64,000 nt of DNA from Dyella acidisoli (GTDB lineage Bacteria > Pseudomonadota > Gammaproteobacteria > Xanthomonadales > Rhodanobacteraceae), in contig NZ_BSOB01000010.1 of assembly GCF_030160295.1 (NCBI RefSeq), positions 466,901-530,900 on the forward strand, given 5' to 3'. Shown here piece after piece: positions 8,524-18,745 of the stretch. The position numbers were made by a program, and so were the translations under genes. Position 1 is the stretch's first letter. Every line of letters starts with the position of its first letter. The notes beneath the pieces were generated by a model. It was not told where the DNA came from, made no database searches, and saw nothing but the letters and a program-made list of their open reading frames with translations.

Positions 8524-9027
8524 ATGCGTAAGTCCATCACGTTGTCGCTTATCCTTTCCGCCGCCCTCGGCATTTCCGCGCTGGCCTTTGCCGGCGGCCC
8601 GGGCGAAGGTGGTTTCGACCATGGTCCCCGTGGTGGCCACGCGGAAGGAATGCTCGCCCTCCGCGGCCTGAATCTCACTGACGCGCAGAAGGCCCAGGTC
8701 AAGCAGATCGTTCAGCAGAGCTTCGCTTCGCTGAAGGCACAGGGACAGGCCGTGCACCAGCAGCGCGAAGCCTTCGAAGCCTTGTCGCCGAGCGCTTCCA
8801 ACTATCAGTCTTCGGCCGCCGCCCTTGCCCAAGCTGAAGCCAATTTCACCAGTGCGCGCATCATCGCCCGCGCGGCCGTCACGGCGCAGATCTACAACAG
8901 CGTGCTGACCAGCGCCCAGCAGAGCCAGTACACCACCCAGAAGGCCGCGTTCGAGGCCCGCAAGGCGCAATGGCAGCAGTTCAAGGCAGAACATCCGCTG
9001 CCGGCAACTGCGAGCTCCGCGCAGTAA
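8524..9027 (+). CDS. Periplasmic LTXXQ-motif protein, CpxP/Spy-like
   Basis: Small periplasmic helical protein of 167 residues. A clear signal peptide ends near AFA-GG. The mature part starts with a Gly/His-rich stretch (GGFDHGPRGGH) that could bind metal, followed by the family motif LTDAQKAQVKQI and a second LTSAQQSQYTT, as in CpxP, Spy and CnrX-type proteins. The start at 8524 has AGGAG upstream; the much longer open frame from 8140 crosses the promoter and is rejected. Divergence from cpxRA and the shared box suggest it is an induced chaperone or negative regulator of the sensor, as CpxP is in enterobacteria. Confidence 0.88.
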   Translation: MRKSITLSLILSAALGISALAFAGGPGEGGFDHGPRGGHAEGMLALRGLNLTDAQKAQVKQIVQQSFASLKAQGQAVHQQREAFEALSPSASNYQSSAAALAQAEANFTSARIIARAAVTAQIYNSVLTSAQQSQYTTQKAAFEARKAQWQQFKAEHPLPATASSAQ

Positions 9028-9083
9028 AACATAACAAGAACAGCGGTTAGCCGATCTTAGCGGACGTTCTAACCGACACTTGA

Positions 9084-9115
9084 GCGATCGCCGCTGCACC
9101 GGCGATCGCTTTTTT
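9084..9115 (+). terminator. Rho-independent terminator after the CpxP-like gene
   Basis: Perfect 10-bp stem GCGATCGCCG (9084-9093) with its complement at 9100-9109, a 6-nt loop and six T. Confidence 0.95.
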
Positions 9116-9221
9116 GTTGCGTGTCTGCCCTCTTTCCTCGCGAACGAACGCCACGCGCTGTCACGCTTTTGTCTTGCGCAGCACTTAGCTTTCATCGGGC
9201 TGACCACCGAAGGGCACGCCC

Positions 9222-10805
9222 ATGCAGACGGACGCCGCTGTTGCCAGTACCACCACCTCCACGCAAGGTTCCGGACGCGTGTTCGGCATTATCTTTGCGT
9301 TGATACTGCTGGTGGGAGCCGGTTATGCGGGCTTGCACCTGATCGATGATCTCTCCATCGTACGCTCGCATTCAACCGCGCCGTTCATCCTGTTGGGTGT
9401 GGCGTTACTGATCGCTCTAGGCTTTGAATTCGTCAACGGCTTTCACGACACCGCCAATGCGGTAGCTACGGTGATCTATACGCATTCGATGCCAGCCAAT
9501 CTTGCGGTGATCTGGTCGGGCATCTTCAATTTCCTGGGCGTGTTGACGTCCTCTGGCGCGGTCGCCTTCACCGTAGTGTCACTGTTACCGGTGGAATTGA
9601 TTCTGCAAGTCGGCAGTGGCGCAGGCTTTGCGATGGTGTTCGCACTGCTGTTCGCAGCCATCCTGTGGAATCTCGGCACCTGGTATTTCGGCTTGCCAAA
9701 CTCTTCATCGCATACGCTGATCGGATCGATCATCGGCGTGGGTCTGGCCAACCAGCTCACCGCAGTGAAAACCGGTACCAGCGGTGTGGACTGGAATGCC
9801 GCCATGGATGTGTTGAGAGGCTTGGTTTTTTCACCTATCGCAGGCTTTCTGCTTGCCGGCCTGTTGATGTTGTTGCTGAAAGCGTTGGTCAAGATTCCCG
9901 CGCTGTACCGTGCCCCGGAAGGCCGTAAGCCGCCGCCGTGGCCGATTCGCCTGCTACTGGTGCTCACCTGCACCGGTGTCAGCTTCAGTCATGGCTCCAA
10001 CGATGGCCAGAAAGGCATGGGCCTGATCATGCTGATCCTGATCGGTACCGTGCCCACCGCGTATGCCTTGAACGGCGCGGTATCCGGCAACCAGGTGAAA
10101 ACATTCCACGAGGTTTCCGTGGAAGTCCAACAGGTGCTGAGCGTGATCGATCACGGCGCACCGGTGAACGGCAATCCACGTGACATCGTCACCACGTCGC
10201 TGCAACAGCGGAAGTTGCTGCCTGACACAGTGCCGGCGCTTTCCGCACTCATCGCTCAAATTGACCAGCAGGTAGGCAATCGCCCATCGTTGCGCTCGGT
10301 ACCGCAGGAACAAATGGGCAACGTACGCAATGACATTTACCTCGCCAATTCCGCGATCCCTCTCGTGTTGTCACAGCCAGGTTTAAGCAGTGAACAAACC
10401 AGCACGCTCACTGCATGGCGTGGTCTGGGTGTCAAGGCAACTCAGTTCATTCCGGCATGGGTGAAGGTGGCGGTTGCGTTGGCATTGGGACTCGGCACGA
10501 TGGTGGGCTGGAAGCGCATCGTGGTAACGGTCGGCGAACGCATCGGCAAGGAACATCTCACGTATGCACAGGGCGCATCCGCTGAATTGGTGGCGATGAC
10601 CTTGATCCAGGCGGCCGACATGTATCACTTGCCGGTCAGCACCACACATGTGCTCACTTCGGGCGTCGCTGGCACGATGGCGGCGAACGGCTCGGGCCTG
10701 CAGTGGAGCACTGTGCGCAATCTTCTGTTGGCCTGGGTGTTGACGCTGCCAGCTTCGATTGTGCTTGCGGGCGTGCTCTTCATTGCGCTCAAGCATCTAT
10801 TCTGA
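9222..10805 (+). CDS. pitA: Low-affinity inorganic phosphate transporter, PiT family
   Basis: Inner-membrane symporter moving phosphate, probably as a metal-phosphate complex, with protons. The 527 residues carry the two inverted PHO4 signatures: GFEFVNGFHDTANAVATVIY in the N-terminal half, and GASAELVAMTLIQAADMYHLPVS with STTHVLTSGVAGTM in the C-terminal half. About ten membrane helices are visible, split by a hydrophilic insert of roughly 110 residues around 290-400. An AGGG motif precedes the ATG. It stands alone; no phoU-like gene is adjacent. Confidence 0.95.
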   Translation: MQTDAAVASTTTSTQGSGRVFGIIFALILLVGAGYAGLHLIDDLSIVRSHSTAPFILLGVALLIALGFEFVNGFHDTANAVATVIYTHSMPANLAVIWSGIFNFLGVLTSSGAVAFTVVSLLPVELILQVGSGAGFAMVFALLFAAILWNLGTWYFGLPNSSSHTLIGSIIGVGLANQLTAVKTGTSGVDWNAAMDVLRGLVFSPIAGFLLAGLLMLLLKALVKIPALYRAPEGRKPPPWPIRLLLVLTCTGVSFSHGSNDGQKGMGLIMLILIGTVPTAYALNGAVSGNQVKTFHEVSVEVQQVLSVIDHGAPVNGNPRDIVTTSLQQRKLLPDTVPALSALIAQIDQQVGNRPSLRSVPQEQMGNVRNDIYLANSAIPLVLSQPGLSSEQTSTLTAWRGLGVKATQFIPAWVKVAVALALGLGTMVGWKRIVVTVGERIGKEHLTYAQGASAELVAMTLIQAADMYHLPVSTTHVLTSGVAGTMAANGSGLQWSTVRNLLLAWVLTLPASIVLAGVLFIALKHLF

Positions 10806-11005
10806 AAACACTCGCGTGCGCTGCTCGCAACGATTGCACAACAATCGATTGCCGACATCACCACATCACTGAACGGACGCAACACTTCTTGGTGTTTTGC
10901 GACGCTGCTTTAACGCATGCCCTGTTGCCATGGACCCGCGGATCGACAGCGATGCGCCTGTTTGCACGCTGATGCAGGCAGTCCACAGCTCCGAGGAGAT
11001 TGCTC

Positions 11006-11479
11006 ATGCGTAATCTGACTTATCTGCGCAAATCCCTGATCACTGCTGGAATGACAATAGCGTTTGTCGCTGTGCCATTCTCATTGATGGCACAGAGCAC
11101 GCCATCATCCATGCCGCAGCAACAGACGCCGCCGTCGAACATGCAGCAACCCTCGACCATGCAGCAGTCGACACCGATGAACGATCAGTCGACCACCACC
11201 CGCAGCAACGAAACCGTGCCGGGCAAAGTCGACGACAGCTGGATCACCACCAAGGTGAAATCCAAGCTCGCTGCAGCGAAAGGCGTGAAGGCTTCCGATG
11301 TTTCTGTCAGCACGACCGACGGTGCCGTGACGTTAACGGGTACGGCAACATCCAAGGCGGAGAAGAATCGTGCGGTTCACATCGCGAAGGGAGTGAAGGG
11401 TGTGAAGAGTGTCGACGCCTCGGGCTTGACGGTGGGAGAGGCGAACTCCACGCCGAATAGCTCGTCCAGCGGCACATAA
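11006..11479 (+). CDS. Secreted BON-domain protein
   Basis: Periplasmic or outer-membrane-associated protein of 157 residues. A signal peptide (about 1-32, ending SLMAQS) is followed by a low-complexity Gln/Ser/Pro/Met spacer and one BON domain from about residue 73 (DSWITTKVKSKLAAAKGV, DGAVTLTGTA, ending in KSVDASGLTV). BON domains bind lipids and occur in OsmY-type stress proteins. The ATG at 11006 follows GAGGAG by 7 nt; a TTG two codons earlier is disregarded. It stands alone with about 200 bp upstream that may hold its promoter. Confidence 0.88.
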   Translation: MRNLTYLRKSLITAGMTIAFVAVPFSLMAQSTPSSMPQQQTPPSNMQQPSTMQQSTPMNDQSTTTRSNETVPGKVDDSWITTKVKSKLAAAKGVKASDVSVSTTDGAVTLTGTATSKAEKNRAVHIAKGVKGVKSVDASGLTVGEANSTPNSSSSGT

Positions 11480-11554
11480 ACTGGCTGCGTCATTTCCGCC
11501 TTGGTGCATTCCTATCCGGGGAAATTTTTACCTGGGTTGCCGAAATGCCTAAAT

Positions 11555-11640
11555 GTTCGTCGTCCCGGCGAAAGCCGGGACCCAGCGACTTGGATGTTCA
11601 TCAACGTCACTGGACCCCGGCCTTCGCCGGGGCGACGAAC
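11555..11640. repeat. Paired REP-like palindromes (CCCGGCGAAAGCCGGG type)
   Basis: Arms at 11555-11585 and 11610-11640 are imperfect inverted copies of each other, and each arm is itself a hairpin (GTCCCGGCGAAAGCCGGGAC and its relative). This is the double-REP layout of dispersed intergenic elements. It sits between the convergent BON and trpS genes and may also act as a bidirectional transcript end. Confidence 0.8.
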
Positions 11641-11758
11641 GGTGTTGTTGAAATTAAACGAAATTTCAGCAATCAAGCGATATGCAAAAAAATCTGACAT
11701 CGCTTCCCCAAACAACAATGCACTTTCGCGGGAATGATGCCACCGAGGCAAATACGAA

Positions 11759-13135
<1,377 letters not shown>

Positions 13136-13202
13136 GCGGCAATCCAAGGAAGATCAAACACCCGCGCACCCTGCGCGGATAGGAATTTTCAGTGTACGGG
13201 CT

Positions 13203-14126
13203 TTAATCCGGTTCACGCATCAGCGTGGACTTGCCGAACAGCGATTCGACCAATTCCACCGCCAGCCTCGCGGTGCGATTGCGCTTGTCGTAGGCAGGGT
13301 TCAATTCCACGATGTCCAGCGAAGCCAAGCGGCCGGTATCGGCAATCATTTCCATGCACAGCTGCGCTTCGCGATACGTGGGGCCACCGCGTACCGTAGT
13401 GCCCACGCCGGGAGCAATGGAAGGATCGAGAAAATCCACATCGAAACTCACGTGCAAATGCGTGTTTTCGTCGAGGCCATCGAGCGCTTCTTCCATCGTG
13501 CGCTTCATGCCCACTTCGTCGATGTGGCGCATGTCGTAGATGTCCATCCCTGCCTGACGCACCAGCCTTTTTTCGCCTTCGTCCACGGAGCGGATGCCGA
13601 TCTGGCGGAACACATCGGGCGTTACAGCAGGTACGCGATCGCCGATTTCCACCAGCTCGCGCGGACCATTGCCGCAAAGGCACGCCACCGGCATGCCATG
13701 GATGTTGCCTGATGGCGTGACTTCCGACGTGTTGAAGTCGGCGTGTGCATCCAGCCACAGCACACGCAGCTTGCGGTCCTGCTCGTTGCAATGGCGCGCC
13801 ACTGCGCTGATCGAACCGATCGCCAAGCTATGGTCACCACCCAGCATGATCGGCAAGCGGCCGGCCTGCAGCTCCTGATGAATCGCCACATGCACGGCGA
13901 GGTTCCACGCGACCACTTCCGGCAAATGCCGGTAACCCTCCTCCGGCGGCTGCCAGGGGTTCATCGGGCCATGCAGATTGCCGCGATCGATCACATTCAC
14001 GCCACGGCGGCGCAACTTCTCTGCCAGTTGCGCCACGCGCAGGGCCTCTGGCCCCATCGAGGCTCCGCGATGCCCCGCACCAATGTCGGTCGGCACGCCG
14101 ACCAGTGCAACCGCTTGTTTTTTCAT
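13203..14126 (-). CDS. rocF: Arginase
   Basis: Binuclear manganese enzyme that hydrolyses L-arginine to ornithine and urea. The 307 residues carry all three metal-ligand motifs: GGDHSLAIGS, WLDAHADFNT and SFDVDFLDPS, plus the GHRGASMGPEALR opening typical of the arginase branch. The N-terminus MKKQAVALVGVPTDIG is canonical. It is co-oriented with trpS 68 nt further on but shows no functional link. No urease or ornithine gene is adjacent. Confidence 0.95.
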   Translation of the reverse strand: MKKQAVALVGVPTDIGAGHRGASMGPEALRVAQLAEKLRRRGVNVIDRGNLHGPMNPWQPPEEGYRHLPEVVAWNLAVHVAIHQELQAGRLPIMLGGDHSLAIGSISAVARHCNEQDRKLRVLWLDAHADFNTSEVTPSGNIHGMPVACLCGNGPRELVEIGDRVPAVTPDVFRQIGIRSVDEGEKRLVRQAGMDIYDMRHIDEVGMKRTMEEALDGLDENTHLHVSFDVDFLDPSIAPGVGTTVRGGPTYREAQLCMEMIADTGRLASLDIVELNPAYDKRNRTARLAVELVESLFGKSTLMREPD

Positions 14127-14243
14127 GCTGTTTTGCTCGTGCTCTTATGCATGGGCCTGCAAGTGTAACGGGTCGAAAGCTCCATGCGCTTACTGCACGA
14201 ATGGCAATCAGCGCCTTGTGAGAGCCCTACCGAATGCTTTTTA

Positions 14244-14263
14244 TTGTATCTAAAAGGATACAA
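14244..14263. promoter_or_regulatory. Palindromic operator of the toxin-antitoxin pair
   Basis: Inverted repeat TTGTATC (14244-14250) and GATACAA (14257-14263) sits directly before the toxin start. Its position fits the autoregulatory operator bound by HigA-type antitoxins. Confidence 0.65.
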
Positions 14264-14268
14264 TAACC

Positions 14269-14568
14269 ATGAAGTAGGGTATCAAGCAGACAGAAGAGTT
14301 CGCCGTCTGGCTTAAAGGATTGCGAGATGTGCAGGCGCACGCAGCGATTACCCGCCGCCTGGATCGTGCAGCCAATGGCAATCTGGGTGATGTCCAAACC
14401 ATTCGCGAGGGCATTTCAGAGATGCGCGTGGACATGGGCAAAGGTTATCGGCTGTATTTCGTTACGCGCGGCCGAACCATGATCGTGCTGCTATGCGGTG
14501 GCCATAAGAAGACTCAGCGAACTGATATCAAACGAGCGCTGCAACTGGTTCAGGAGTATCGACTATGA
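14269..14568 (+). pseudogene. HigB/RelE-type toxin with in-frame stop at codon 3
   Basis: From the ATG at 14269 the frame reads Met-Lys-stop (TAG at 14275), then continues as Gly-Ile-Lys-Gln-Thr-Glu-Glu-Phe-Ala-Val-Trp-Leu, the usual N-terminus of addiction-module killer proteins. The rest is intact, with ISEMRVDMGKGYRLYFV and IVLLCGGHKKTQ near the end, both typical of the family. Replacing the TAG by a tyrosine codon would give a standard toxin of about 99 residues. The only later in-frame start, a TTG at 14320, would lose the first strand and helix. The gene overlaps the antitoxin by ATGA. It is probably a recently inactivated toxin, unless TAG is read through. Confidence 0.75.
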
Positions 14569-14858
14569 AAAAGAAACTGCTTCCCTTCGATCCTTCCGAA
14601 CTGCTCGACAGCGATGAAGCGATCGCCGCCTACCTCACGCAGGTATTGGCCGATGGCGATACGGACGAACTGTTGCGAGCCATCGGCTACGTAGCAAAAG
14701 CTCGCGGCATGGCACATATTGCGGAAGAAACGGGACTTGGTCGCGAGAGTCTTTATAAAGCGCTTCGCCCGGGTTCCAATCCGCGTTTCGATACCATCCT
14801 GAAGGTTTGCCAGGCCATCGGCATTCAATTTACAGCTCACCCGGCCGCACACGCGTGA
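14565..14858 (+). CDS. HigA-type antitoxin, putative addiction module antidote
   Basis: DNA-binding antitoxin of 97 residues. The C-terminal half is a helix-turn-helix (GMAHIAEETGLGRESLYKAL, then FDTILKVCQAIGIQF). The N-terminus KLLPFDPSELL with DEAIAAYLTQVL is the toxin-binding part of this family. It overlaps the toxin frame by 4 nt, so it was translated by coupling. It remains intact although the toxin does not, as expected if antitoxin loss was harmful before toxin inactivation, or if it regulates other promoters. Confidence 0.88.
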   Translation: MKKKLLPFDPSELLDSDEAIAAYLTQVLADGDTDELLRAIGYVAKARGMAHIAEETGLGRESLYKALRPGSNPRFDTILKVCQAIGIQFTAHPAAHA

Positions 14859-15025
14859 GGCGCGAAAGCGTATGCTGATGGTTCAACTCGAACAAGCCTT
14901 GAATGGATGACAGCACCAAGAGCATGCTGAGCTCGCGCAAGATTCAATTCAAACAATGACTACGGCGAGCAGTTCTGGCAGGTCTTTGCTAGATTGACGC
15001 ACCGCGCTCAAGCAGGGGACCTTGT

Positions 15026-16138
15026 GTGCCGTACCGCCTGGCTGTTTACCTTTTTCTGATAGGCCTGATATCCAGCGCCACGCCGGCTGGCGCGCAACAG
15101 ATACCGCCACCACCTCCGCCGCCTTACGGCATGCGCGGCACACCACCACCGGGCATGCCGCCACCTCCGCCGCCTGGCGCGTGGTTGCCCCCACCGCGAC
15201 GGTTGCCGCCGGCACCCTTACCATCACCCCCTTCTGCTTCCGTGATCCCAAGTCCGGCGACGGTATCCGCGGGGGATCAAACCAGCCATACGCCAGTCTC
15301 GATCACCTCGCCAGCAGATGCGGCATCGTCGCCACATCCTCCCGCAGTCGAACAACCCTCCGCACCAGCAGTCGTCGAACACACCCATGCAATGGCGGAC
15401 ACTCCGCGTCCGCCAAAAAACCATCTGCCATGGTTGCTGCTGGCCGCCCTGGCCGGCAGTTTGCTGGCATGGTGGGCTACCGCTCGAAAGAGCCGGCAGC
15501 TCTCGCTAGAAACCGAACGGTTGTCGCGGCGAGAGCGATTCCTGCATTCGGCTCATCAACAATTGCAGCAGAAATCGAAGACGCTGCAGCAGCTGTCCAT
15601 GCACGACCCTTTGACCGGCGTACTAAACCGACACGCCTTCGCAGCAGAACTTCGCGAGCGCCTGGATCACTTGGCGCGCTATAACCAACCACTCAATCTG
15701 CTGCTGCTCGATCTGGATCACTTCAAAGCGATCAACGACCGTTACGGTCATCTAGTGGGCGATACAGCGCTGTGTCGGATCGCCGGCGTAGTGCGCGAAC
15801 AATTGACCAGCGATGATCTGCTTGGCCGATTCGGCGGCGACGAATTCATGATCGCTTGCGCTGGACGCAGTCTCGACGAGTGCGTAACGCTGGCCAACGC
15901 GATTCGCACCGGCCTCGCCAAACAATCATCCACCGCTGAACCTGCCACCCCTACGCTGACGCTCAGCATCGGCATTGCACAGGCCAACGCGCAGACCAGC
16001 TATCAGCCGGAAGAGTTGTTCGCACGGGCGGATACTGCGCTGTATGCCGTCAAGCAGCGTGGGCGCGATGGCGTTGCAGTGGCCGATGAGGATTTGCCGC
16101 CTATGCCAGCGACGAATACGCTGCGGCGGCATCTCTAA
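15026..16138 (+). CDS. Membrane-anchored diguanylate cyclase with proline-rich periplasmic region
   Basis: Enzyme making cyclic di-GMP from two GTP. The 370 residues start at a GTG with AGGGG upstream. Order of parts: signal peptide or anchor (1-23), a periplasmic Pro-rich region (about 25-115) with runs of six or seven prolines, a membrane helix (about 132-150), a short coiled coil with many Gln, and a GGDEF domain (about 195-350). The active site is intact at RFGGDEF (about 268-274). The inhibitory site RxxD is absent: the arginine position is threonine in TSDD. No known sensor domain is present, so the Pro-rich part may sense the wall or bind a partner. Confidence 0.9.
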   Translation: MPYRLAVYLFLIGLISSATPAGAQQIPPPPPPPYGMRGTPPPGMPPPPPPGAWLPPPRRLPPAPLPSPPSASVIPSPATVSAGDQTSHTPVSITSPADAASSPHPPAVEQPSAPAVVEHTHAMADTPRPPKNHLPWLLLAALAGSLLAWWATARKSRQLSLETERLSRRERFLHSAHQQLQQKSKTLQQLSMHDPLTGVLNRHAFAAELRERLDHLARYNQPLNLLLLDLDHFKAINDRYGHLVGDTALCRIAGVVREQLTSDDLLGRFGGDEFMIACAGRSLDECVTLANAIRTGLAKQSSTAEPATPTLTLSIGIAQANAQTSYQPEELFARADTALYAVKQRGRDGVAVADEDLPPMPATNTLRRHL

Positions 16139-16160
16139 CGCAAGGGCTAGAGCTAAGGAA

Positions 16161-16236
16161 TGGTGCCGACAGTCTGACTCGAACAGACGACCTACCGCTT
16201 ACAAGGCGGTTGCTCTACCAACTGAGCTATGCCGGC
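16161..16236 (-). tRNA. tRNA-Thr (anticodon TGT)
   Basis: The minus strand folds into a full cloverleaf: acceptor GCCGGCA pairing with TGTCGGC (one G-U), D-arm with AGCTCAGTTGGTAGAGC, anticodon stem ACCGC/GCGGT with loop CTTGTAA, T-arm with GTTCGAGTC, and an encoded CCA end. The anticodon TGT (complement at 16201-16203) reads ACA threonine codons. Confidence 0.97.
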
Positions 16237-16269
16237 ACTGGGCCGTAGATTCTAACAGAGCATCCCTAT

Positions 16270-16992
16270 CTAAAAGCAGCCCGTGCTGTGCGAACCGATG
16301 GCCGGGTCATGGACGCGACTGCGCCAGTCGAAGTGCTTGCTATCGGTCGGGATCAGGTCCAGCCAGTATTCGGGCACGGTTTCGGTGCGCTCGGTCATCT
16401 GCACCTGGAAGCCAGCGGCGACGATTTCGTCGCGGCGTTTGCGCGCATTGGCCGGGTCCTTGAACAGACCTAGCGATACGGTGTTCTGGTTGTCGCCCGC
16501 ACTCACCACGAAATAGTCCTGGATGTTGCGCGCGCCAAGCTGACGCGCCTGGGCCAAGGCAGCCGCGTGATTCGGGCTGGGTGGCAGATGCACCCACCAG
16601 CCACGGGTTTGCGTGGTCTGCTCCTGCCGGGCTCGCATGCGCTGAACTTGTGCGCCGAGCGCGGTGCGCGCGATACGCAGATCCTCCTGCGTAGCGAACG
16701 GTCCCAGCGCCATGCACGTATAGCTGAGTGCGTTGGCATTGGTCGACGCGGCCGGCGCATTTGCGGTGGCAGGTGCTGTGGATGAAGGTGTAGCGGTCGT
16801 CGCCGACGGCGCCGCTGAAGCGGCTTGCGCAACGGTGGTGGCGGGCGGCGGCAATTCCGAAAGCAGGCGCAGTTTGGGAACGCCCGGATCGGTGGAGAAA
16901 CGGGCGTGCGTATCTGTCTGACCCAGCAGCAACCACGCACCAACAGCGATATTGAGAGCGATCAGCAGAACGAACAGCAGACGCAGAACCAT
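16270..16992 (-). CDS. Membrane-anchored SPOR-domain protein
   Basis: Protein of 240 residues with one N-terminal membrane helix (LRLLFVLLIALNIAVGAWLL), an Ala/Thr/Pro-rich periplasmic linker (about 45-90) and a C-terminal domain that looks like SPOR: CMALGPFATQEDL, then DNQNTVSLGLFKDPANARKR and a final AGFQVQMTER strand. SPOR domains bind denuded peptidoglycan at the septum. The ATG at 16992 has GGGGGAAG upstream; an earlier frame from 17058 overlaps coaX. It is the third gene of the birA-coaX operon, 29 nt after coaX. Confidence 0.85.
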   Translation of the reverse strand: MVLRLLFVLLIALNIAVGAWLLLGQTDTHARFSTDPGVPKLRLLSELPPPATTVAQAASAAPSATTATPSSTAPATANAPAASTNANALSYTCMALGPFATQEDLRIARTALGAQVQRMRARQEQTTQTRGWWVHLPPSPNHAAALAQARQLGARNIQDYFVVSAGDNQNTVSLGLFKDPANARKRRDEIVAAGFQVQMTERTETVPEYWLDLIPTDSKHFDWRSRVHDPAIGSHSTGCF

Positions 16993-17021
16993 CAGCCACT
17001 TCCCCCAAGGATGATCGGATT

Positions 17022-17777
17022 CTAGGAGGATGGACGCGGCGGATGTGCGCTCGCCCACACATTGAGACCACGCAGCACGCTGTCCGCGGCAAGCTCGGCA
17101 CGCGCGTCAAGCAGCGGCAGCAAGGCCACCGCATCGCCTCCATCCAGCAGCAGACGCTGTGCGCCGCCGGATTGCCTGGCGACATGGGTAGCAAAGCGCT
17201 CGATCAGAGCGGCTACCGCTTGCCAGCACCCCGAAACCACCGCGTCGGCCGTGTTGTCCGCGATATCACGTATCGCGCCGGGATGGTCCGGCCGCACGCG
17301 AGCGGTCGCACCGAGCAGGGATTGCTGCATCAGCAGTGGCCCGGGGGCAATCAAACCGCCCAGGTGTTGGCCGTCTGCGGTCAGCGCGTCGAGCGTCAAC
17401 GCGGTGCCGATGCCCGCCAATATGCATGGCGCTTGCGCCTCCGCATGCGCAGCGACCATCGCAAGAAAGCGATCGACACCCAGCCGTGATGGTTCGGCGT
17501 AAGCGATACGCACGCCACAGGCTTCGGCCGGTGTGCGCACCCACTCAACCTGGCGCCCAAAACACTCAGTGACGACGCGTTCGATCTGACTTTCGCGAGA
17601 CGTATCCACCACCGATGCGCCCAGTACGCGATCCGGCTGTTCCAGATCGGACCATGCGCGAGCCAGCACTACCGAAACATCCTCGTCCCACGCTACAGCA
17701 CCGCGCTCACCCCAGTTGTCGGCGGACACCATCGCCCATTTCAATCGCGTGTTGCCTAGATCGAGCAGCAGCTTCAT
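17022..17777 (-). CDS. coaX: Type III pantothenate kinase
   Basis: Catalyses ATP-dependent phosphorylation of pantothenate, the first step of CoA synthesis; type III enzymes need a monovalent cation and resist CoA feedback. The 251 residues show the phosphate-1 motif LLLDLGNTRLKWA, the pantothenate-site context SRLGVDRFLAMVAA, the glycine-rich GIGTALTLDALTADG and GGLIAPGPLLM, and GGDA near the end, all typical of CoaX. It overlaps birA by ATGA, the usual birA-coaX pairing in Xanthomonadales and Pseudomonas. Confidence 0.95.
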   Translation of the reverse strand: MKLLLDLGNTRLKWAMVSADNWGERGAVAWDEDVSVVLARAWSDLEQPDRVLGASVVDTSRESQIERVVTECFGRQVEWVRTPAEACGVRIAYAEPSRLGVDRFLAMVAAHAEAQAPCILAGIGTALTLDALTADGQHLGGLIAPGPLLMQQSLLGATARVRPDHPGAIRDIADNTADAVVSGCWQAVAALIERFATHVARQSGGAQRLLLDGGDAVALLPLLDARAELAADSVLRGLNVWASAHPPRPSS

Positions 17778-18745
17778 GCGCGTCGCACCGTGACGTCAGC
17801 GCTGTCGATGCCACGCAGGCCCGCCGCTGTTTGCAACTGCAACGCGCCACGCGCATCGATACCCGCGCCGATACCGTCGAGATCACCTGTCGGGCTACTC
17901 ACGCGCAGCGGCACGCCACGCAAGGCATCGTGCTCGGTGTATTCGTCGACGAACGCTACGAAGCCGTCACGCTCGAACTGGTCAAGGCCTTCGACCATGC
18001 TGGTGATCAACGCGGCGGCCGCACGGTTGCGATCGGGAGGCGTGCCGTGAGCGAGCGCGGCCAGGTCGCATACCGGCTGACCCGCCTGCTCGCGCAACGC
18101 CTCGGTAAGCCGCAAATTGATGCCCACGCCGATGATGGCCGCGCATGGCCCCTGATATTCGCCACTCAGCTCGACCAGGATGCCCGCGAGCTTGCCGCCA
18201 TCCGCCAGCACGTCGTTGGGCCATTTCAAGCGAGGTCCATGAATGCCCAGCGCCTGCAGTGCACGCAGCACGATGACGCCAGTGGCCAGTGACAAGCCCG
18301 ACAGCGATGCGAAGCCCGCCTCGAACCGCTTCAGGCACGAGAGATAGATGTTCAAGCCCGGCGGTGACAGCCAGCTGCGCCCTCGCCTGCCGCGGCCCGC
18401 GGTCTGCGTCTCGGCCATCACGATGCTGTAATCAGGTGCGGAAGCAGCCCGACGCTGCAATTCGCTGGAGGTGGAATCAAGCTCCCAGGCGACTTCCAGC
18501 GCCCCCAGCCGAGGCACAACGTTGACTGGCAACACGGAACGGATCGCTTGCTCGTCCAGCATCTGCACCGGCCAGGGCAGTCGGTAGCCCGCCGTGCCGG
18601 CTGATTCGACCGGAACCCCGCGATGGCGCAGGGCTTCGATCTGCTTCCAGATGGCAGCGCGCGTGACGCCCGCCTCGGTGGCCAGGCGTGCCCCGGAAAG
18701 CGTCTCCCCGGAAGCCAGGGTGGCGAGAAGCTGTTGCGGCTGCAT
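17774..18745 (-). CDS. birA: Biotin-protein ligase / biotin operon repressor
   Basis: Activates biotin to biotinyl-AMP and attaches it to carboxyl-carrier proteins; the N-terminal winged helix (about 5-60, LATEAGVTRAAIWKQIEALR) suggests it also represses biotin genes. The 323 residues include the nucleotide loop GRGRRGRSWLSPPG, the LKWPNDVLADGGKLAGILVE segment in the catalytic core, and a C-terminal SH3-like domain. The start at 18745 is placed at the family N-terminus, since the frame from 18808 adds unlikely residues. It is first in the birA-coaX-SPOR operon. Confidence 0.95.
   Translation of the reverse strand: MQPQQLLATLASGETLSGARLATEAGVTRAAIWKQIEALRHRGVPVESAGTAGYRLPWPVQMLDEQAIRSVLPVNVVPRLGALEVAWELDSTSSELQRRAASAPDYSIVMAETQTAGRGRRGRSWLSPPGLNIYLSCLKRFEAGFASLSGLSLATGVIVLRALQALGIHGPRLKWPNDVLADGGKLAGILVELSGEYQGPCAAIIGVGINLRLTEALREQAGQPVCDLAALAHGTPPDRNRAAAALITSMVEGLDQFERDGFVAFVDEYTEHDALRGVPLRVSSPTGDLDGIGAGIDARGALQLQTAAGLRGIDSADVTVRRA

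Noticed and set aside
15050-15370. CCACC and CCGCC tandem repeats as a DNA repeat array
   Set aside because: They encode the polyproline region of the diguanylate cyclase and are explained by the coding sequence.
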